A DNA stretch of 64,000 nucleotides from Pezicula radicicola (taxonomy: Eukaryota; Ascomycota; Leotiomycetes; Helotiales; Dermateaceae): assembly GCA_003008705.1 (NCBI GenBank), contig PDUO01000021.1:994766-1058765 (forward strand), given 5' to 3'. Shown piece by piece: positions 1 to 11,400 of this stretch. The stretch's first letter is position 1. Each line of letters starts with the position of its first letter. The position numbers and the translations under genes are program-made. The notes beneath the pieces were generated by a model. It had not been told where the DNA came from and searched no databases. It saw nothing but the letters and a program-made list of their open reading frames with translations.

Positions 1-1597
1 GGTGGACACCATTTCGCGACACAGAAGTGATATGTCAAATTACGAAGCAGACATAGCGAGGATCTCCACACAGCAAAAACTTTCAGGGAGCACATTAACA
101 GTGGATGAGCTGGAAGAACAGTCCAGCGCCTGCGACGAAAAGATCCGAGCCCTTAAAGGCAAGATAGCTAAGCTCACGACCGATAGAGAGCGCGCTCAAA
201 GATTGATGAACCAATTGGAGCTAGATCTTAGGGATGCGCAGACCCAACTTAGCAACACTGGCAACCAGCTTGAGAAAAAGCAAAATCTTCTCGCTCGCAT
301 TGAAGAACTTCGAGAAATTAACATGCAGCAACGAGATGCTATGAAGCGGGCGGATGTCGACCTTGAAACTTTAGGCCCCCAGTTAGCAACAGCAACTGCT
401 CAACACGAGGCAGCTAAGCAGCGCGGTCGAGATAGGGAAAAGGAGATCCATGACGAACAAAAGAAACTGGCCGACACAGTGAACAAATTCAAAATGGTCG
501 AGGATGCCATTGATAAGTACATTGATGGTGGTGGTCCGGAAAACTTGGAGTCTTGCCAAAAGACCATTAGAGCCCTCGAGAAAGACCAAAAGACTAAGGA
601 AGCCGAACTCTCAGAACTCACATCAAAAGCCAACGAGTTGGCAAGAAAGCTTGCAGATAGCGAGCGTTACGAGAGAAGTATCCATGATAATTTGCAACAT
701 CGAAAGCACATGCGGAATCTCCAAACTGTGGAAAATGAAATCGCTGAGCTAGAGCAGCGAAATGTCACAGACGACTACGAACGTCTCAGTCGCGAGGCAG
801 AGAAGGTAGAGTTTAAATACCAGAAACTCACTGCAGAAAGAGGCCAAGTAGCCGGCACCATGAACGCCAAAGACGCTGAGCTAACTCGTTACTTGCGAGA
901 ATGGGAACAAGACTACAAAGATGCCGCAAAGAACTACCGCAAAGCACATATGAAGGCCGAGACAACGAAGGCCGCTGTCGAAGATCTGGGACGCTATGCA
1001 GCTGCTTTAGACGCAGCCATCATGAGATACCACAGCCTGAAGATGGAAGAGATCAATCGCATTGCTGGTGAACTCTGGCAAAGCACTTACCAAGGCACTG
1101 ACATTGATACGATCCTGATTCGGTCGGAAAACGAAAATTCTACGACCAGCCAGAGAAACTACAACTATCGGGTATGCATGGTCAAGCAGGATGCTGAGAT
1201 GGATATGCGTGGCCGCTGCAGTGCTGGGCAGAGAGTCCTGGCCAGTATCATTATTCGGCTGGCTCTTGCAGAGTGCTTTGGTGTCAAGTGCGGTGTAAGT
1301 TACCTCTTCCCAGACTTTTAGATCAACGCTAACGGTGATTCCAAGATTATCGCCCTCGATGAACCAACCACCAATCTCGACCAAGACAACATTAGGAGTT
1401 TAGCCGAGTCGCTTCACAACATTATCAGAATCCGTCGACAGCAGCAGAATTTCCAGCTCATTGTCATTACGCACGACGAGGAGTTCCTGAAGTACATGAA
1501 GTGTCCCGAGTTCACTGATAACTATTGGCGAGTGAGCCGAAATCAACAACAGAAAAGTACGATTGTGCAGAACTCGGTTTCTGAGATTATGGGATGA
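1..1597 (+). CDS. RAD50: DNA double-strand break repair protein RAD50, C-terminal part (5' end outside window)
   Basis: SMC-like ATPase of the MRE11-RAD50-NBS1 complex, which tethers and processes DNA ends and supports checkpoint and telomere functions in the nucleus. Two exons are visible: <2-1294 and 1346-1597, giving 514 residues, about 40% of a usual 1,300-residue RAD50. The first ~340 residues are charged heptad coiled coil (the descending arm); the zinc-hook CxxC is not here and must lie upstream. At the C-terminus are the ABC signature (SAGQRVLAS, visible residues 407-415), Walker B (IIALDEP), D-loop (TNLD) and H-loop (ITHDEEF). Intron 1295-1345 (51 nt) has donor GTAAGT, branch GCTAAC and acceptor AAG; this splice restores [14 protein letters not shown]. 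An AG at 1320-1321 would add nine residues not expected in the family, so I rejected it. Stop TGA 1595-1597. Truncation is by the window edge only. Confidence 0.96.
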
Positions 1598-2883
1598 AGA
1601 CATAGGGTGTTATCGCGGGCTGCATTTTGGGGACATTTGTCGGAGTTTTGGCTGGAGTTTTGCTGGGAGACGTCAAGAAGGTAGGCAGGGATATTATGGT
1701 GGATGGAGCACCAGGAGGGTTTATTTTCAGGGAGATGGCCCATCATGCGTGCATGGCTTCAGGCGTTGGCATTTGGCATTTGGCATTTGGCATTGGCTGG
1801 CATGGTGTCGGCGTCGGCGAGAAGCAGCCGTGGCTAATCAGAGGTAATTTTGGGCAACAAGAGTAAAGCCCTTTATTATCTCTCATCTCTCTCTTCTCTC
1901 CCCTGAATGTGCTTGCAGCCTCCTTCGTACACAGCCTTGAAGTGGTGGACGTGATCTTTGCATGAGTCGTGACTGGGCAATCGGGTAAAGCGGAGCTGGT
2001 CTTGGCGACGCGTAACAAGTCTTGGCGCGGTCGTCGTGTCGCTCGCTAACTTCCCGAAGTACAGTACTGTACGAAGTATGATACTGTACTGTACAGTAGT
2101 GTCTCGACTATTATTGTACGGAAATACTTCTTCCTCTACTTACAGTACTGCAGTATTATTATTATACTCTCGTATTACAGTATGGTACACACCCCTTACA
2201 CAAGATACACAAGTTCCCCGTTTTCGGTAAGAATATGGTCTTGTCCTACTCCTACCGACGTTCCACATACAGTAACCTCTTCGTAAGGCTAGGCGCAGCC
2301 AACATGGCGCCTCATCATTATTCAACAACTGGCCCAATAATAATGGCAGCCGAAGTCACATACAGTATGTAGATCATACCGTATCATACCGTATCCCGCA
2401 TCTGGTTCCCAACTCGTATACTGTACTGTATTGTATATCCATTATTCCAGGCGCAATAATGCTTAATCCCGATCGCCGGGCTGCTCCTCTACCACAGATT
2501 GCACCTTCACAACGGCCAATCGAGAGTGGACCTGCAACGCGAAGTCCAATTTGGTACAGGGTCTGCAGGGTCTATCCACTACCAACGTGGGACTCTGCTA
2601 AGAAAGCTACGACGAGTATGGCAATCAGCACAAATCCAGGTGCTTGGAACTTCAGCATCGCAGTCTGAAAGAACTCTTGTCAGTCTTGTCCCATCTAATC
2701 AAAGGGCCTGGTAAGGTAGTAGACTCCATAAAAATCTCTTGGATGTCATGACATCAGCAATTGAATTTGCTGGTCCCTGGTACCCCCTTCTTTACTCTCT
2801 TTTCCTTCTTCATTCTTTAGGATAGCTGTGGGTGAAAAGGTCCCTTTTGCTCCTTGGTCCTTTTCCCTGTTCCTGCGCTGGCC
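1598..2883. other. Intergenic region with palindromic TACAGTACTGTA-type repeats
   Basis: No gene found. It holds a four-unit heptamer tandem repeat (TTGGCAT, 1766-1793), a pyrimidine-rich stretch near 1885-1900 and a cluster of CTGTAC/GTACAG palindromes at 2057-2440. The last ~200 bases serve as promoter and leader of the arylsulfotransferase-family gene. Short open frames here show no family signal. Confidence 0.6.
2057..2440. repeat. Cluster of ACTGTACAGT / GTACAGTACTGTAC palindromes
   Basis: Perfect palindromes GTACAGTACTGTAC (2059-2072) and ACTGTACAGT (2088-2097) are followed by near-repeats: ACAGTACTGCAG near 2142, TACAGTATGGTAC near 2177, ACATACAGTATGT near 2359, CATACCGTAT twice near 2376-2394, and ATACTGTACTGTAT near 2418. 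All are built from the tetramer steps GTAC, TACA and CTGT. This looks like an expanding palindromic microsatellite or a clustered binding site; the sequence cannot decide. Confidence 0.55.
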
Positions 2884-4695
2884 ATGAGAAGTTCCATTAT
2901 CGCAGTGCTGCTGCTACCTTTTATGGTCACGGCGCTGTCTTGGGGGGCGTACGACCTGGGGCTCTATGGCATTTCTCCAACGCACAAGTTCGTCTCAACC
3001 AGTTTTCTGTCGCCCTTGGTGAAGATTCTGGAATGGGACCCTCGATGCGACGATGATGGCGCCGTTGTCCTTATCAGTCCTCGCGGGCTTGCTGTGACGG
3101 ATCCTGGACCTGTAATGCTGGATGCGAGAGGAGATATGATATGGACAGAAAAGCGATTTGGGCAGATAACAAACTTGCAGGTCCAGCACTTTGATGGTCA
3201 GGATTACTTGACTTTTTGGGCTGGGATAAGTAAAGGGCCGCACTCGAATGGTACTTACTATCTCGTAAGTTCGTTCTAATAGGCATCGGATATTCAATGA
3301 CCCTAATTTGCGGATAGGTTGATTCTTCGTATGAGGTCGCCTATACAGTGTCAGCGGTAGGTCCTGGCCGAGGCGGCGATCTCCATGAATTCAAAATTAC
3401 CAAGAACGGTACAGCACTCTTCACGATCTATGAAGATGTCGAAATTGATTGCTCCGATCTGGGCATTGGCTCCTGCTGGGTCGACGATTGCCTATTCCAA
3501 GAAGTGGATATTAAGACTGGCAATCTCGTATTTGAGTGGAGGGCGTCCGATCACGTCCGGCTGGGCGATTCTTTCAAGCCTCGAGGGAAGGATGGGGAAA
3601 CAAAAGCAACCGCGTATGATTATTTTCATATAAACAGCGTCGACAAGGATGATCAAGGAAACTACCTCATCTCGGCCAGGCATATGCACACCGTTTACTA
3701 TATAAGTCCCTCCGGAGATATTATATGGAGTCTTGGTGGCAGGAACAATAACTTCACTGATCTCTCTGCTGGAAAAGCAACTGATTTTTCCTGGCAACAC
3801 CATGCGAACTGGCAGCCAAACAATACCATGACGCTGTTCGATAACGGCGGGAACAATGTGTTCCATAGCCGAGCAGAATTCAGTCGTGGGATGCGTTTGT
3901 CTCTTGACATTCCCAATATGACGGTCACCCTCCTACAAACCTATGTGCACCCCGACAGGATCCTCGCTATCTCTCAGGGTTCTATCCAGGTCGTACCTGA
4001 CAGCGATAATGTGTTCATTGGATGGGGTAACTCTCCCACGTATACCGAATTCAGCAGCACCGGAGAGATACTTTGCAGTATCCGCTTCGGCGCTTCCCTC
4101 TTCTTCGAAATTCTGGATTTGGGTTGGGTGAAGTCATATCGTGGATTCAAGGGCCGCTGGGTTGGGAGGCCGAAGACCCTTCCAGATATCAACACCAAGG
4201 ACGGCCATGCTTTTGTGAGCTGGAATGGTGCTACGGAGGTCAAGACGTGGAGGCTCCAGAGTGCAGAGTCTCGGAGTAGCAACGACGAGGACTTTGAAGA
4301 CGTACAGGATTCGCCGCGGACCGGATTCGAGACGAGTTTTGCTCTCGATGCTGTGGTGGATCCGTGTATTCGTATTGCTGCTTTGGATGCTGCGGGTAAG
4401 GTATTGGGGTATACAAAAGTCATTAACAAGCCCGCGATCAAATCTGTAAGTGACCATGCCCTTCTCTTGCTCGCTCCCTTTTTACAAGATTATCTTAAAA
4501 ATCATACAAGTCTAACACTCTGGGAATACGTAGGTATGGTTACAAGTTACGATATTCGCATTTTGTTTTGTTGCTGGCGGAGTACTATTCAAGAGATACC
4601 AGGCGTTGTTGTCAAAATACTTCTCACAAACGTTGGCTTATGTTCAACGAAAGAAAAGGGGGCAGATGTATGAGCTTATTTCTTCTCATGAGTAA
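2884..4695 (+). CDS. Arylsulfotransferase (ASST)-family protein, signal peptide and C-terminal membrane anchor
   Basis: Fungal member of the arylsulfotransferase-like beta-propeller family (Arylsulfotran_2 type); the substrate is unknown and enzymatic activity in fungi is unproven. Three exons: 2884-3264, 3318-4445, 4534-4695; 556 residues. Introns are 53 and 88 nt with GTAAGT donors; branch TCTAAC at 4511. I chose the ATG at 2884 because it directly begins a good signal peptide (MRSSIIAVLLLPFMVTALS); an in-frame ATG at 2854 adds ten residues. The central exon carries the family landmarks: GGDLHEF, a YDYFHINSVD segment, a GDIIWSLGGR segment and QHHANW. Exon 3 encodes a hydrophobic helix near residues 504-522 followed by KR-rich residues, so the protein is probably type I membrane-anchored with the propeller outside or in the secretory lumen. 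Many NxS/T sites fit secretion. Confidence 0.9.
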
Positions 4696-5834
4696 TGGAA
4701 ATACCCGTTTGGAGTTCAAAAATAATTGATGATGTCATACACTTTCGTATGACAGTTCTTACCAAAAATTTGATGCTACTTGTGAATTGTCGTGTTGAAC
4801 CCCCCCCCTCGAAACCCAACATCGCTGCGAGGATTGATGCAACAGGAAGTTGTAGCTCAACTTGTATGTCTCTCGATCTCTCTGGGTGCCTACTTGGTCC
4901 CTGTTGTCTTACTGCTGTGGTGTTATGCCGGATTTGAGTTGATCGTGTGGCACCGCAGCTATACAACACGATAAATTCCTTGTAATTGAAAATAGACTTA
5001 TACAAAAACAAACACATTGCAAAAAAAATTTTAGAAAAGCAATTTACAAAGGTCAAATAATTTCTTTAACAATTATTATAATATTATCTAGACTTACGTA
5101 GAATCAAATCGTAGTTTTCTTATTACGTTTTCCAAATATACATGAACATATTACTAATAAAACTTCGACGTCTTAATATAGTATTCTTTCTATTTTCTGC
5201 ATGTTGGAATAGATGTATTTTTAAGTTGAACACTTACGTATGGTTCACCAAAGTATTTGATTTTCTATACTAGTTGTGATCTTTTCCTACGTATATAGTT
5301 CCTCAGTATCGATATGTCACTATTCACTAAAGAAACTCTCATAACTATCTATACTACAAAACCAGTTGTTGTAGATAGCACTTTTAACTGTCTCATAATT
5401 AAAGTCATTAAGTAAACGATAGTTTCGTACTCTTTTCTGTTCTTATATTGCAATGCTTACCGTTTTATTCTTTACATTGTAACTTCTGAGGAACTTCTAA
5501 CAAGAGGGTAGTGAGATTGGAGAAGGAAAGACAGTAAGTAGGTATTCGCAAATGATTTTTGCAACTGCACCAGTACTGTACTGCCGAGGGTGCAGATGAC
5601 TTGGATACTAAGATGACTATAACCTTTCCAGTAAACATGTTTCGTCACGCTAGTTTGCAGTGATTTTACAGCCGGTCCGTCTAGAGATATTTGCACATAT
5701 CGGGAGATAACGAAGACATTCTCTTACTTGCAAACCCTTTTTGGTTACAAATCAATTGAATTCCAACGGAGTCTAAGCAGTCCATGAACTTATTAAAATA
5801 GTACAACAGCTAGAAAGAAAAGGGACGGACACAT
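4696..5834. other. Intergenic region, AT-rich in its centre
   Basis: No gene recognised. It holds a nine-C run at 4801-4809, a moderately AT-rich stretch at about 4980-5460 and ordinary sequence to 5834. It is the shared 3' side of two convergent genes (arylsulfotransferase family + and dioxygenase -). CpA and TpG are present at normal frequency, so it is not RIP-mutated like the large block. Confidence 0.6.
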
Positions 5835-7214
5835 CTAATTTACAGGAGGTGTCCATCCAGCAGCGAGTTTTTCCTCCATCGTAACACCAAAAGCCAACGG
5901 ACCATCATCAATAATAGTGGTTCTCCTTACATCTCTTGCTGTCATTTGATCCGTATACGGATTTGCACGGTGCATCGATTGTCTACCACAATCACATAAG
6001 CGAAGATTTAGAATTTTTGTTTTCATCTTAGGCGACTTACCTATTATCCCACGAAACCATATCTCCACCAGAAAGCCATTCCATACTAAAAACGTACTTT
6101 TCGATGAAGTTAGCACTAGCTTTCGAATAAGAAACATGAGGATGACAAACTTTTGGTTGTGTACAATGATCAATGAGCTCCCAAATTAGTTTCTGGCTAT
6201 CTTCGAATGAGCGACCAAGAATGGTTTTGGCATGAGCAGCAATATAGAGAGTTTTGCGTCCATCGGGAGCTACTTGAACTAAACGATGATAGGCAGGCGG
6301 TTTTGCGGCGAGTTCATGTGGGAGAGGGCTGCTGTATACCAAGGGCGAACCGAGTTTGCGGGAATGCCAAAGGCTATAGTGGGTCTTGTTTAGGAAGATA
6401 TGAATGATTACACCATACGAATATACTCACTCATGCTCAACAATCAAATCTTCTAGTTCGTCCTTCTTCTCCTGCGGAAGGTCTGCATACGCTCGGCGTG
6501 TATCCGCAAAGTGCGTCCAGGATCCTCCTTTGCTAGGCTGGCCATGTGAAAGGAGGATTGAGTACTTGGAACGTTGCTGGTGATACGATGAGTCCTGTTA
6601 CACTTGAGTGAGTTGTCTCGAATTAGCTACCGAAGGATGTCAAGACATACAGTATGCCACAGGGAGTTTCCCAAGCTGTGATGCCATCTTCGGCTATCTC
6701 GTTTTACCAACGATCCATCAAGTTCGATACTACCGCCATTCTCTCGTTAAAAGAAACGTCTCACGAGCAGACTTGTAACTCACTTGCCCACATCCCATAA
6801 AAATGGTTCTCCCACACGGTCATTCTCTCGACCGTAGAAGAAAGGGTTAGTCTCCAGCTTTTCTCCAAGCTGCTGCGAGAAAGCAATATGCCTTGCATTG
6901 TCAAGACCGGTCTTACGAAAAATCAGCACGGCGTATTTGTCTTGCAGTGCAACAAGCTGTATGTATAATGTTTAGTTAGCAATGAGCAATTGGACAAGAG
7001 GGGGGAACCTGACCTGCTTGACTATTTCTGGGGAAACGGGACAACTCCAGTCAATACCAGCTACCTCAGCTCCAAATACCGAACCTTGGGAAACCATAAC
7101 GGGAGTCACAATAAGCGAGCCATATCGGATGGACTCGGATACACCCCTGAGATGTAACGCGGGGCACGTGTTCTCGTAGGTTGTAGTGAGCATGCGAGTG
7201 GTGGTAGTTGCCAT
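5835..7214 (-). CDS. TauD/TfdA-family Fe(II)/2-oxoglutarate dioxygenase
   Basis: Non-heme iron dioxygenase of the alpha-ketoglutarate-dependent 2,4-D/taurine dioxygenase family; it couples 2-oxoglutarate decarboxylation to hydroxylation of an acidic or sulfonated substrate that I cannot name. Seven exons on the minus strand: 7214-7014, 6956-6784, 6729-6651, 6594-6431, 6373-6151, 6096-6041, 5982-5835; 347 residues, normal length. All six introns are 54-58 nt and all phases agree. The iron triad is visible: H150 and D152 in LWHTD and H303 in QSMHRANPY, with the 2-oxoglutarate-binding Arg likely R315 or nearby. The HTD motif is split by the intron between exons 3 and 4, the Thr ending exon 3 and the Asp starting exon 4. 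N-terminal landmarks are FGAEVAGIDWS and the GGSWTHFADTRRAY segment. The donor of intron 1 (GTCAGG) is unusual but the only one that keeps frame. Divergent neighbour is the DUF3830 gene. Confidence 0.93.
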
Positions 7215-7621
7215 GATAGCTACCTTAATGATAATAATGTTGTAATGAAAGGCTTCGAAGAAAGGATTGTTTTTAGCATGACAGCACCAGGGTCTATCAT
7301 CCTTCTTATCTCCTCACAGAGATAAGAAGCACCTGTTGTGAACTTGTGAACTTGTAATGCGGCATACAAGCCGAGCGGGCCGACTCCGTCGTGCCGACGA
7401 GAAAGTTATGCCTCCACCCCCATCTTCAGATGCCCATACGAAGGTATTCAGTACTTCCCTCATTCATATCAGTTCATCTTTATCTCTATTCCTGCCAGTA
7501 CTCGTCAAGCCAGTCACAAATCACACACTTTCTCTACACAAAAAGCTCCTTGCTGCAAAAGAAGCCCAATCACACATATCAAATCCCGCCTCCAGAGACC
7601 AAAATAACTCCCCAAATTCCC
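7215..7621. promoter_or_regulatory. Divergent promoter region between dioxygenase and DUF3830 genes
   Basis: The 407 bp between the two start codons must hold both promoters. It contains a palindromic GATA pair (7302-7329). Near the DUF3830 start the sequence is C/T- and A-rich (7440-7620), typical of a fungal leader. The frame of DUF3830 stays open upstream to 7391, but that extension is low-complexity and unlike the family, so I treat it as leader. Confidence 0.6.
7302..7329. promoter_or_regulatory. Palindromic pair of GATA-factor sites
   Basis: Two perfect 10 bp arms, CTTCTTATCT at 7302-7311 and AGATAAGAAG at 7320-7329, flank an 8 nt spacer. Each arm contains AGATAAG, matching the HGATAR core bound by AreA/NIT2-type nitrogen regulators, in opposite orientation. 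Position is 87 bp upstream of the dioxygenase start and 292 bp upstream of the DUF3830 start. Function is inferred from the motif. Confidence 0.55.
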
Positions 7622-8059
7622 ATGTCTCAATCTGACCCTAATACAGTCCTAATATCGGCTGGACCTTATCAATTTCTTGCAGCCTTCGAGTCTTCCGCTC
7701 CAAAGACAGTGGCAATGTTCCGCAGTCTTCTCCCCTACAAGCAAAAGCTCATTCATGTCCGCTGGAGCGGCGAAGGCATGTGGATCCCGCTAGGCGAGAC
7801 AGACTTTGGCGTATCCTTCGAGAATCATACCTCGCACCCTGCTCCCGGGCAAATACTATTGTACCCGGGAGGCATTTCTGAGACCGAATTTCTCTTCTGT
7901 TATGGCGGAGTAGCTTTTGCTAGTAAGATGGGACCCTTGGCGGCCAATCACTTCTTAACCATCACAGATGGAAGTGAGAACCTGAGGGCCCTGGGGGAGC
8001 TGGTATTGTGGAAAGGCGCACAGGACGTCCTTTTTGAGCTTGCAGACGGGGATACGTGA
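7622..8059 (+). CDS. DUF3830 family (cyclophilin-like fold) protein
   Basis: Single-exon gene of 145 residues, the usual size for DUF3830. The family is known from bacteria and fungi, has a cyclophilin-like barrel and no established reaction; it often sits with amidohydrolase or catabolic genes. Recognised by the stretch from ISAGPYQFLA through KTVAMFRSLLPY, the HVRWSGEGMWIPLG segment, SFENHTSHPAPGQILLYPGG and GNHF-like AANHFLTI near the C-terminus. I chose ATG 7622 because homologous sequence begins there and the upstream in-frame extension to 7391 is low-complexity. Divergently transcribed from the TfdA-like dioxygenase, which hints that both act on the same compound class; this is inference. 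Confidence 0.85.
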   Translation: MSQSDPNTVLISAGPYQFLAAFESSAPKTVAMFRSLLPYKQKLIHVRWSGEGMWIPLGETDFGVSFENHTSHPAPGQILLYPGGISETEFLFCYGGVAFASKMGPLAANHFLTITDGSENLRALGELVLWKGAQDVLFELADGDT

Positions 8060-8417
8060 GTCGTCCGCAACCCAGCTCCAATTTACTATCTACGATTTCC
8101 AATTGCCAAGTAGAGTCCACCAGTTCAAAGAAGGTCGATTGGTAAAGAGCCATCTATGACGTGAGCTGAGAAGAAAGCAAGTTGTGTAGGTAATCACGTG
8201 GCTCGCTTGAGCGATTCAGGGGCTTCCTCGGCTAAATCATATAGGGAATCGGTCCCTGTCTTCCGTATTAGCCTCACACTGATACGAATTTTACCACTTT
8301 ATGCTGTGCTGTCTTACCAAATAAGCTCTCTAGTCGACAAGTCTTCACATCTAAACCGTAGCCATCTTTAATTATACCCACAAATGGAAGCCGTACGCCC
8401 AGATTCGCCCTTTACGC
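8060..8417. other. Convergent intergenic region
   Basis: 358 bp between the 3' ends of DUF3830 (+) and the Zn2Cys6 gene (-). Nothing recognised beyond shared 3' flanks. Confidence 0.6.
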
Positions 8418-11400
8418 TCACCATCCCGTTGTGAAATCCGTTCCAGAATCAAGAAAGTTTCCCGGCCACTCCAGCCCCGAGTCATTCATTAAGTCAAGCA
8501 GCGACTGCATTGCGGAATTGTCTACCTCTTGCCCGTTGTACGTGTCTGCATTATTAGGCGCTAAGATCAGTGAAGAAGCATTGTGAACGACAGCCTGAAA
8601 ATCGCAAGCAGGATGAAAGGCTGGGGCCCGGCAGATACCATCGAATACATCCAGTGCAAGGTGAACGAGGCGAGCAATGACAGAAGTTGACCGAGGAGGC
8701 AAAGGTGCGCAAGTCTGTATCGAAGCGGCGGGCGCGAGATTGCAGATTCGGAGGTCATCTAGAAGCAAGGTCAGTTTGCAAGATCGTTGCTTCCCTGGCT
8801 CGCTCGGAATGGATTTGTCTCACCATCTATTGTTCCTCTGACATAGCATAATACTAGAAACGTAACAGCAAAAGTATGTGAGATCCAGGTCGAGTCCACT
8901 TCAACGAATTAGTGCTGAGTTTTACTCAAAAGCAAGAGTAAGAGCTTTGAGACATGCATGCTCTTGGAGTCGTGATACAGTGTTGCAAGAGCTTAAGGGC
9001 TACAAAATGCATTGCTTACCTGCAAAGTACAGACGTTTGAGAGCAGCAGCATCAACAGGAAAAGGGCCTTCGGGAAAAGTTGAAGTGTTCTGAGACTCCA
9101 CCCTCCAGACATAGTCAGCGCCGTAACTCGATAGCGAGAACAGCATCTGAGAAGCTGCTGTGAGGCTGATTTCCAATGACTGTAGGAGCCACACTTGGAG
9201 GGGCTGTGGCTGCAAGCGATTCAACGACGACAGAAGCGGACCCAGGGAAGCACTATTTAATGCAAGGCGGTACCACTAGTGGTTGAACTCTTAGTTTCTT
9301 TTTGCCATTGAATTGAAATTTATATACACTCACCCGAACAGAAGTGAAGGGTAGCTGGTTATGCTGCGACTCTGTGTTTCCTATTGATTTTTAATGAGCT
9401 TGTGGAAAATTATCTCTACCTTATATAACTTACGAAGGCGCACAAGCCAAGATCTACAGAAGTAGTCATGTTATTAGCAATGCTACAATTCATAGAGGTT
9501 TATAAATACTAACTGTTCCCATTCATCCATCTCAGTATTAGCTTTTCTCAAACAGAACGCATCCAGTTGGCGACCTGAGAAATCTCCACAGCTCCGAGTT
9601 GCACGATGAGTGATGGCCACAAGCTCGACCAAGGCTGTAACACGAAGATCTCCAGGCTGCTGTGCGTTACGATGGGAACCAAATATGCGGGCCACACTTG
9701 CTGCTGGAGCCGGATCGAGCGATGCAGGGAGGCCCGAGGTCAACATTAAAAGACAGTCACATGTAAGCAGATTGTGCCAAACTCGCAAGCGGGAAACGTC
9801 GTCATCGGAGATTGACTTGGCAGGGCCTTGGAATGGAGCAATGGCCGCCTTATCTAGGCCAAGAAATAGTGCATATCGAACAGCAAGTCCAAGGACTGCC
9901 CAGGCACTAATGTCATTATACCGACTCTTAGGCTGACGGTGAGTATTTGTTGTCCTAGGAGTATCGCTAGCGTCATCCTCCTGACTACAAGGCATCCATT
10001 GCGCGTACAAAAGCAGTACTCGGATGGAATCAAGAGTCACGTCGGATGGTGTCGGTCGAAGAAGTAACCGCGAGACGGCCATGTCGAGAAGTGCCGTGAG
10101 ATCGAAGAAGCTTGGATGAAGGCCATGAGTGGGACCAGATCTATTAAAAAAAGGAGCTTGAGCACCCGCGTATCATGGTTTCGGGAGCTGCACTTACTGT
10201 GAACTATCATCGTTCCAGAAGCGTGCTCCTATTGAGCAAATTGCGAGAAACAGCATCGGGCTTGAAACTCTCAGTTCGAGGCCAGAATGACGGAGCTTCT
10301 CGCTCAAGACGGGCGCTAATGGATGACAGTGATCAAAGAATCTAAATTATCTTGATTAAGCGGCGACGCATGGAAGTAGGAGAAAGCTTACATGTTGATC
10401 GCCCTCTGAGCATCATGAAGTGAGAGTACGTCTCGTGGGACAGGACCATAACAGGTGTAAGACCTGACTCCATTTACTATCGCTCGCGAGGCTTTGTTGT
10501 GAATGTGGGAGTCTGAGGGTATTCCGGTCTTAGACAGTGCTCCCAAGGATCGGAGTGTTGCAATTGGAGGTCCCAGATCAAGTGTGTCCATGTTGAAAAC
10601 AGTGGCTTGGAGGTCTGCTGCATTGGTATAGGACATTTGCTGGCCATCGTCATCGGCTTCCAGTGTTCTCTGGGGAGAAATGTGTTGTGCTTGTACACTT
10701 GGGGACCGAAGACACCCGCGTTAGTAGGGGTATGGAGCGAAGACGAGCTCATAAATCGGTTAATTTTATGAATCCCTCGCCGAACAGTGCCGAATACTCA
10801 AGAGGAGTGAGTTACTCAAGCTAAGTAGGCCATTGACTTGGGAACGGATTCATGAATTAGGCGTCTCATGAGCTCGTCAGCACATAACAAGTAAGGTACA
10901 GTACTCACGGGGAGTTTGGTTTCTCAGCTTCTTCCGGTTGCTGCTGGACAGAAGACGGTGGTCTGTTCTGTCCCTCAAGTTGTGCTATCCGCGCTTCATG
11001 TATATTTAGACGGCGTTGAAGATCGACAACGAGCTGTGCCATCCGCGAAGGGCTCGGAGAGACATCTGTCCGTAAAATGGGGAGTTAACAATTACTTCTT
11101 TTGTAGGGGATTTGGAGTTGTTGCTCCCGAGACATGCCTCGAGAGCAGATGCCTCAAGAGGAATTCCTCTTAAATTACTCCTGAATAGGAACAAAAGTGC
11201 TCCCCCATACGTACCAGGGCCGGGGGGCTGGTCTGTTTCAAACGAGCACGTGATTACATGCTGTTGACATCGCTTGCAAGGTGCTTGGAGAAGACCAGCA
11301 CTGGCTTCAGAGGGTAGACACCTCTGTTTTCGCGTACGACACTACCGTTCCATAGATTCCCATTAGATTGGACCAGCCAAAGCACCTCAACTCGGAATTG

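Noticed and set aside
1295..1321. A 27 nt intron in RAD50 ending at the AG of 1320-1321
   Set aside because: Too short, inserts nine residues before Walker B, and ignores the GCTAAC branch point; the 51 nt intron fits better.
383..1384. Antisense open frames over RAD50 (383-633, 1007-1384)
   Set aside because: They overlap the RAD50 coding exons, have no family signal and are shadows of a well-supported gene.
7391..7621. 77-codon N-terminal extension of the DUF3830 protein
   Set aside because: Low-complexity sequence unlike the family; ATG 7622 gives normal length.
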